Assembly: GCA_900074885.1 (NCBI GenBank) | Contig: FJUW01000013.1 | Location: forward strand, 1,035,580 to 1,099,579 | Source: Rhynchosporium graminicola | Taxonomy: Eukaryota > Ascomycota > Leotiomycetes > Helotiales > Ploettnerulaceae | Length of the DNA stretch: 64,000 bases | Reading direction: 5' to 3' | In this document: positions 56,780 to 64,000 of the stretch, piece after piece | Layout: each line of letters starts with the position of its first letter | How positions within the stretch are numbered: position 1 is the stretch's first letter | Position numbers and translations under genes: made by a program | Notes under the pieces: model-generated | What the model was told of the DNA's origin: nothing | The model's input: only the letters and a program-made list of their open reading frames with translations | The model's database searches: none

Positions 56780-59700
56780 CCCTTCTGAAAAAAGCTCGCC
56801 CTCGAGCGTTAGTCTATCTCCTTATTGCTATTAAGGTAGTTATAATCGTCTAGTCTATCGTAGAAAGCTTTCAGCTAATCAGGGAGCTTAGCAGGGGGTC
56901 CTACTTGCGTCGGGTTATCGAGGTAGAACTACTAAATCTTTACGAGAGCGTACTTAATATCTGAAGTATTATACCACGTGAGATCGACGTCTTGATTTAA
57001 CTAGGAGACATAGTATAAGAGGTTATTGCGCTGCTTATAGCACGTAAGTATATCTTCGATTTCCTATTCGTTATTACTAGTGATATTAATAAGTAGTAGT
57101 AGTAGTAAGGTTTATCCTAGTAAAAGATCGTTTAGATACTTTCGTAGTTTAGTAGCAGGGAAGACGTTATATACTTTTATACTAATAGGGAGCTCTAAAT
57201 AGTAAGAGCTTCTAACTTTTTTAATTATACGGAAAAGTCTATTAGTTAGGAAGTCGAGTTTTTTACTAGGTCGAGTACTTATAAAGTAGCGTATATCTAG
57301 CTAAATAAGGTTATCTATAGTAAAGTCGACTTTATAGCGTAAGCGATTATAAGATCGGGATATCTTAGCTTATACGCGTAAGAGGCTTAATTAGGTAGTA
57401 GTCTAGGCGTTACGCAGACGATTAGCATAATCTAGAGCTTACTAAGTATTTAATTTATTAGTAAGTATAATAGAGTCAGGTAAGTCTTTCTAATTCTAAT
57501 TAACGCGGGGTATATATCTATAAATAACTTCAAAGGGTAAGAGACCTCTAAGGGAGTCGTAAGGGAGGGTTATCTAAGCGTAGTCTATAATAGATAAGAA
57601 TTCCGACTAGTTATCTTAATAGTAAGAGATAAAAGGTTATAATCTGCGTTAGAGATATTAGTTATAGATCTCTATTTAGCTATCTGTTTACAGGTAATCT
57701 ATTATAGAAAGTTATCTTTTAGTACTAAGAATTATAATAATCGCAATCTAAAAGCGAGAAACGAATTAAGGTCCTCTATTAGAGGTAATTATTAGCGGAG
57801 CTCCGAAATAGCAGTATACGTAGTATAAGTAGAGCTTTATAAGGTCACGCGTATCAGAGGTCTTTCGGCATAGAATACTAATTGCTTACTTACTGAAACG
57901 ATTTATAAATACGAGAATATTATCGTAACTATATTTATCGCGATTAAAGCTATAGTAATCGACTATAATATGCTCCTATAAGCGTGATAGTACTAGCAAG
58001 AGCTATAGGAGTCCGGGCTTCTTATCTCGTAGCACTTGAATTCGTTAGTAAGTATAGCAGTTACGATAGTACTAGTTAATAGTTAAAGCGATCCTATACT
58101 AGTAGTACTATAATAATAGGAGTTATAAAGTCTTTTTTATACTTAGATAGGCAGTTTCTAATCGATTATATACTTCGCGTATAAGTAGCGTGCGAAGGTA
58201 TAAAATATTAAGTACGATTAATCTTCCTTCGTAAAGTAAAAGATCTTTTTCTATAGTTAGTTTTCTAGGAGTAGCAGAGAGAGCTTATTTCAGTAGTACT
58301 TAGAGTAATAGCGCAGCGCGATTAGCTTTAAGTACTTATTATACTATAGAGAAAACTAGCGATAAGTCGGCGACTTCTAAGGCGTTAATAAGTTCAAAGC
58401 TATCTATAGAGTCAGAACCGTTCCGGAGGTTACTTATAAGTAGTACTAGGTCGATTTAGTCTTCACGTAGTAATTATTATAAACGTTAGGCTTTCTTAGC
58501 GTTATTTTAATCGTCTAATTTATCTATTCTGCAAGAGAGAGCGTTAGTAAGTAGATTATACTTCCTAGGTCGATAGGTAATTATAAAGTTATAATCTGCA
58601 AGTAGCTTTACTTATTATACTTATTATACGTTTAACTACTTAGAGGTTATAAAGTACTTAAGAGCTTTATAGTTAGTAATAATACGGATCTAATATAGTA
58701 CGCCTGCGAGTTCAGATCTCTAGTTACTAAAAGATCATATAATTGCGAGTATTTCCTTATCGTAGATAGCATAATTAAGCTCGGCTAGTAGTATAGTCTT
58801 AGAGAAATAAGCTACTAGGAACTAGTCTTTATCGTGCTATTACGATAGCACACCTGCTATTACTCCGTTACTAGCGTTTATTTCGATTATATAAGGTAGA
58901 TCTTACTAATAGTAGTAGAGGAGTAGTACTGAAATGAGAGCGTGCTTTAGGTAATCAAAGGTATCTTTATACTCTCTAGTGAACCGAAATAATACGTTAT
59001 TTTTAGTAAGTTATATAAGAGGTTTCGCGATTATTCCGTAGTCTTTAATAAATCGCTAGTAGAAGTTATAAAAACCTAAGAATAATTATACGCCCTTAAC
59101 TATAGTTAGGTAGTTCTAAGATCATACGATATTAACCTTTTTAGGGTCTACCTCGATTCCAGAAGTAGAGATAATAAATCTAAGGTATTTAGTGCGAGTA
59201 ATATTGAATTCATACTTCTTAAGGTCGGCTTATAATCTAGCGTCTTATAATCATTATAATACCTTATATATATAATTAATACTATAGTAGGTCGTTAGAG
59301 TAGATTAGAATATTATTTAAATATATTATATAGAAGTCGTCCAGGTAGTCGAATAAGATATTATTCATATATCGCTAGTATATCGCAGAGCCGTTAGTTA
59401 GACCGAATAGTAGCACCTTGCATTTATACGCTCCGTAGCAGGTCCGGAAGGTCGTATACTCTTCGGAGGCTAGATCTATTCGAATTCGATAGAAAGCTTA
59501 GCGAATATCTAGTTTAATGAAGACCTTAGCAGTAGAGATTCTAGCTAGCGTTTCGTCGATTAATAGTAATAGATATTAATCCTTCCTCGTGAGGTTATTA
59601 AGTATACGAAAGTCTATATAGAACCGTAGACTTCTATTAGCTTTCTTAACGAAAAGAATAAGTATAGCGTATAGTACTTAAGAAGGTTCAATGAAACCTT

Positions 59701-60450
59701 TAGCTAAGTTATTAGTAATATACGCTTTTACTACTTTAAGTTCCTTAGCTAATATCTTATATAAGGGGGAGTATTTAAGGCTCTTTTCAGCCCTTTCCTT
59801 AAGCTTAATTCGGTGATCGCATAAATAATAAGGAGGGAGAATATCACTAGCTTCCTTAGAAAAGATATATAACTACTAGTTATACTCGTAAGGAATCCGT
59901 AGTTCTAAGTCTAATTCGCTTAAGCTAATAGTAAATTACTAAGCGGTTTTATAGCGTTCCGTAAGGTCGATAGTTAAAGATACGATAGCTATATTATATT
60001 ACTAATCTGCGATTCAGTCGTTAAGAAGCTTATCTATCTCGTAGAGAGTAGTAGAGAAGATCTTATTATTAGAAGACTTCTAGCGTTTATATAAGAGATA
60101 GAAGGCTAAGCCGCTGATTATATAAATCTCTAGCGTAGGAGGCTCTTAGAGAGGTCTGAGCGCACGAGGAGGTAGTCTTTATTACTATTAGCGCTTCCGA
60201 AATAGTGTAATAGCTATATTTATATCTAGAGTAGCTTCTATTAAGTCGCGAGATAGTATTCCTAATAACTATTAATCTATAGTATAAATTACACGGGCGT
60301 AATCTTATACGTCAGTCTTTAATATAAAGACTTCTAATTAGGGTTAAAGTAGAGATTCACGCGGGATATAGATAGTAACGTTACTAAATCGTATATACTT
60401 CGGGAGTGTATTAGTAGCTTTTCTGATATATAAAGACTTATCTCTATTAC
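56780..60450 (-). pseudogene. pol of element D, RIP-inactivated
   Basis: On the minus strand the chromodomain and tail lie at about 56,830-57,080 (NPTQVGPPAKLPD near the end). Integrase is at about 57,740-58,200. RNase H ends near 58,540 with YRPRKYNLLTNALS. Reverse transcriptase at about 59,280-59,440 reads LLFGLTNGSAIY, then YLDDFYIIYLNNILIYS. The YxDD box is mutated to YLNN, and stops are frequent. Confidence 0.85.
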
Positions 60451-60649
60451 TCTTTTCTTATTCTTCAGATAATAAAAACTTAGGCTCAGCGTATCTATAG
60501 GAAGTAATAGGAACGCTAGGGAAACAGTTCTCTCTAAGTAGTAATAGTAGAGGGGGGTTCGTTACTTATAGTATACTCTCTAGGGGAGAGTTTTAGATAT
60601 TTTTATAGCTATAAGTCTCCTTAGAAGTGCGTTTCCGAGAGTTTAGTAG

Positions 60650-62900
60650 TAATCGTTTAATAATAGATATAGAGTTAGTAACTACTTAAATATTAACAGG
60701 AGAGCTAGTTACGTTTCGCTATACTTCGTACGCTTCCCAGAACTTATTAAGGCGTTTATCTCGTTCGTTAGCGTCATATTAATAGCGCTAGTAGGTATAG
60801 TGTTTATATAAGTCCTTGATTTCGAGCGGAGAGCTATAAACGTTACTAGGAGGAGTATATAGTAGCTAAATAATCTATCGTTTAGAGGTATCTAAGAGTA
60901 CTTAATGTTCCGAAAGCTAGGTCCTTCCGAGTATAATACTATAGTTTCCGAGAGTAGTAATAAGAAAGGGGGTAAATACCTAAACGCGACGATCTACTAT
61001 TAAGTTAAGTATTATATAGTAACTGATTATACTACTATTAACGCTATTAAAACCTTTAATAGGGATTACGTTTAGCAGAGAGTAAATTGAAGGTTTTAGA
61101 AAGAAGGAAAGAGATTTAAGAAAAGAATAATTAATAAAATAGTATCTATTAGCTCCAGAATTAAGAAGTGCAGGTAGCTTATACGAAAGTCTATTCTTAG
61201 TAAGAGTAGCACGCGTAGTGAACGATTAACTACTAAGAAGCTTCGTAAGGTTAAGATATCGCATATCTCGTATACTACCTAGGAAGGAGTCTTTCCCTAA
61301 GCGTAATCTTTTACTAGCGGAGGTTTAATATACTCCTAAGCGTTATCGTATGTATATTTGTTATTATTATCTTCTGACTTGCTATTAATATTATTCTTAG
61401 TATTAATCGCGTTAATACGATACAGAGTATTAGGTCGAGCTAATAACGAGCGTGGGTAGGAGGTCGGCGTGAAGTGACGAGGAGTATTCGCTAGCGATTA
61501 TACACGAGGTATATCGTTTCGTGCAGAGTATTAGTATAAGGAACTGTTTTCCTGAGGGGGTATATTAGCAGTAGTAGTAAAAGAGTCTTTTAGGCTAAAT
61601 TCAGTACGAGTCTTTAGAGGGTTGAAAGAAGAAGAGCTTTTATTGCGTCGTTAAGAGGTATTAATAGGGCGTTCCCGAGTCGCGCTAGCTTTAGCCGAAG
61701 ACTCGGAATAGTAAGTCTTTTCGATAAATTAACCTTAATCTTTAGCTTATATAGTCTTAACGTATTCTTCTAGTATTCTTAACGTTCGGTACTATTAGAA
61801 GAGCTATTTCCGGAGCTATACAAGTAGCTTCTCCTATAAGTCTATTTTCAGAGTCGATTAATTATTTATACTAGCTTTGCGAGCTAGCGTACGAAACCTA
61901 TAATAGAACGTCTAGAAAGTCTACTTATAATCTATCCTTAGCGCTAAGTAGCTAGCTCTTATAGTTTATTAGTCATATGGATTCGATAAGAAGGAGACAA
62001 GTTAAGTGATTATATCAAGTAAATCGATTATATTACTTTCCTCGTTATATTCTAGTTCTAAGAATAAGAGTTCTAAGTAGATTCTAGCTATTCCTTCTGT
62101 TTAATTAAGTAACTAATCTTTATAGTAATCTTCATTAAGGAAGTAGCTAGAGTAGCGCCAGAGAGCGTTACGTATCTATACTTCCTAGAGCTTTAGAGAG
62201 TAGTCTATTCTATTAGAGAGCTTATTTAGAAGGTTCGGAATCTTCTTAATACGCGTAGCGTATAATATTAATAATATTCCTCCGGTAGATTATTCTCGAT
62301 AGCGATTATTAAGCGTAAGAGTAGTATTATCTTCTTCAATTAAGTATAGTAGTATTATACGCGATTAAACGTTATTAAACGATATAGACTTAATAGAATA
62401 CTAAGCAGTTAACTAGTATAGTTCTCGGAACTCGTCCTGTAACTAACGTAGCTCTGCAGATAAGTCTATATTTAATTATCTCTCCTCCGCGAGTCTTCTC
62501 TCTGCTTCTTGCAGTTAGTAAGCGCGGTCTTCCTATAAGTTACTTATAGTTACTATTAATACAGGGGTATTATTAGGGAGGTTTAGTGACTCGGTGAGTT
62601 CGTTAATTATAATAGGAGTTAGAGAGCTTAACTCAGATAAGGCGTCGTCGCGAGCACTCTCTATTATAGAGAGGGGTAGATTACAGCGAGTATTACGAGT
62701 CGCCGAAGAATAGGTAGAAATAGAGGGAGTTAGAGAACCAGTTATCGATTTATCGGACTTAAGTTACTTCTATTTAGGTGCTATTCTTCAAGTTTATACT
62801 TAGTATAAGCTTTCTCTATATAGCGTAGTCTCCTGCGTTTAGTAGCTCTAGGCACAGAGGTATAATATAAGTAGATATTTACTATCTTCCTAGACGTAAG
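60650..62900 (-). pseudogene. gag region of element D, RIP-inactivated
   Basis: AT-rich, stop-rich sequence between pol and the 5' LTR, in the position of gag. I cannot read a clear zinc knuckle, so the call rests on position. Confidence 0.5.
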
Positions 62901-62918
62901 TAAAAGAGTTATAGATAA

Positions 62919-63161
62919 TATAACGCTTACTCTAGAAAGGTCTCACTTACTACTAAATAGGTAAGACCTTATATTATATAGAATATGAAGTAGTAAGAAT
63001 CAACTTAGAATCTATAACTAAGGAGTGAAGAAGTAGAGAGAGAAAGGAAGTATATATATGAAAAGGGGCCCCTAAACTCTACTCGGGTAATCTCGCTTAG
63101 CAGTCAGTGTTTCCACTAATAGGGGGAAACCTCTAAACCTCCAATCTGATCAGTCGTCACA
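62919..63161 (-). repeat. 5' LTR of element D
   Basis: 243 bp, starting TATAACGC (RIP form of TGTGACGC) and ending GTCGTCACA, followed by CTTTC, the second copy of the target duplication. Confidence 0.93.
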
Positions 63162-63400
63162 CTTTCGCTCTTAAGGGCTAAGTAAAGGTCTTCGGCCTAA
63201 CTTAGACTTTTAAGAAGTAATTCGATATAAAATCGCGTATTAAACTCAGCTAGGTATAAGGTTTAATTATAAGGCGATTTAATCTTTCGACTAGCTAGCG
63301 TATAAGTAGAGAGTTTAGACTTAAAGTCGCTGATCTCGTATATAGTTTCGGGATAGAGTTTTCGGTATAAGCACTTTATATTTAGAAGTTGAAAAATTAA
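63162..63400 (-). pseudogene. Tc1/mariner transposase, N-terminal part
   Basis: This continues the mariner sequence cut at 56,529. It is AT-rich with stops on the minus strand. Assignment follows from the target duplication and the outer inverted repeat rather than from a readable helix-turn-helix. Confidence 0.55.
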
Positions 63401-63577
63401 GTAATAATCATAATATATTAGATAATATGAATTGAAAATATTTACTAGTAAATAGTAAGGGAATATTTTCAGATGTTATAAAGCAGCAGGCGAGGTGCAT
63501 TTATCGATTAGACAAGAGGTGAGGCGCACTAGCCTAATCGAAACTACTAGAATTACAGGGTAGGGGTTTATTTATCC

Positions 63578-64000
63578 CTACCACGAGTATAAGCTAGTAT
63601 TAAATGTTATATCATTTCGAGGGGGGGCTGATGAAGTTTTGGTGGTGGAGTTTGTGTGGTGCAGTCCCGTTGGCTTCGCTAAGGCTGATTGAATAATAAA
63701 CCGCTTAGTACTCTGAAAGCGGTGTGAGAAAAAATAATCAGCCTATATAATTAGAATCGATTATAATCGATTATAATTAGATTAGATTAGTGTAGGTATT
63801 TTAGACCTTTGATTAGATTAGATTAGGTTATACTCAATGATTAGGATTAGAGTAGGCTTGATTATTCTTATATAATTAGCTATAGAAGCTATAGAAGCTA
63901 TAGAAGCTATGTAAAGACAGATAAAACATAATACATATTAGTAGATAGAGATATAGATATAATTATTAAAGTAATAAAGTATATATTATATATTCCTTTT
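63578..64000. other. AT-rich end of the window
   Basis: There is no gene. ATTAGATTAGATTAG-type runs occur at about 63,776-63,828, and CTATAGAAG is repeated tandemly at about 63,882-63,910. The sequence retains some CpA and TpG and is less RIP-like than the mariner block. Confidence 0.5.

Larger units (their letters stand above)
56530..63161 (-). mobile_element. Element D: complete RIP-mutated chromovirus nested in the mariner element
   Basis: The element is 6,632 bp with 243-bp LTRs at both ends (56,530-56,772 and 62,919-63,161), a CTTTC target duplication (56,525-56,529 and 63,162-63,166), and a G-run polypurine tract next to the left LTR. Minus-strand domains are in chromovirus order. Its LTRs and proteins differ from elements A, B and C. 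The chromodomain ends within about 150 bases of the polypurine tract, so there is no extra segment like that of element B. Confidence 0.93.
55591..63577 (-). mobile_element. RIP-mutated Tc1/mariner element split by element D
   Basis: Near-identical inverted ends mark the element: GGATAATTAAACCCCTACC at 55,591-55,609 and the complement of GGATAAATAAACCCCTACC at 63,559-63,577. The outermost bases may extend a few nucleotides further. Removing element D (56,530-63,161 and one copy of CTTTC) leaves an element of about 1.35 kb, the usual size of a Tc1/mariner transposon. The minus-strand transposase remnant inside supports the assignment. Confidence 0.82.

Noticed and set aside
63776..63828. Telomere-like ATTAG repeats at the right end
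   Set aside because: Fungal telomeres are usually TTAGGG; these are irregular ATTAG runs in AT-rich DNA and are not telomeric.
1..64000. CRISPR arrays, bacterial-type operons and tRNA genes
   Set aside because: No regular spacer-repeat array is present and the DNA is eukaryotic. I looked for GGTTCGAATC-type B boxes paired with A boxes and found none convincing; a tRNA scan could still reveal one.

Overview
The window is filamentous ascomycete DNA. The signs are short spliceosomal introns (47-110 nt) with GTATGT/GTAAGT-type donors and CTAAC-type branch sites, a gene set typical of Pezizomycotina, and two blocks of transposons with the marks of repeat-induced point mutation (RIP). In those blocks CpA and TpG are almost absent, TpA and in-frame TAG/TAA codons are abundant, and CpG is kept. 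A leotiomycete-like host is only a guess.

Layout. Bases 1 to about 15,660 are a RIP-mutated nest of Ty3/Gypsy chromoviruses, all on the minus strand. Element B (801-8576) is complete, with 268-bp LTRs and an AATCT target duplication. It sits inside an older relative, element A (1-800 plus 8577-9834), which abuts a third, different chromovirus, element C (about 10,070-15,640). Bases 15,700-55,580 are normal-composition host DNA. Bases 55,590-63,577 are a RIP-mutated Tc1/mariner element split by a complete chromovirus, element D (56,530-63,161; 243-bp LTRs; CTTTC target duplication). The last 420 bases are AT-rich and featureless apart from a short tandem repeat.

Host genes, left to right: a type II membrane protein of unknown function (+); seipin (-); an uncertain, broken or multi-exon locus (-); an F-box/LRR protein (+); an ICln/Lot5 protein (-); a short conserved-looking hypothetical (-); the bc1-complex subunit QCR10 in six exons (+); a LYAR-type zinc-finger protein (+); a small secreted cysteine-rich protein with a frame break (-); a short-chain dehydrogenase (+); a 66-residue small gene (+); a Derlin (-); and a 561-residue protein of unknown function (-). 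From 47.6 to 55.5 kb I find no convincing gene.

The genes do not form one pathway. Seipin and Derlin both act in the ER membrane and QCR10 in the mitochondrial inner membrane, but they have separate promoters. The most unusual signals are an apparent antisense extra reading frame downstream of pol in element B, possibly also in element C but absent from element D, and a 10-cysteine secreted protein whose signal peptide and cysteine-rich parts lie in different frames.
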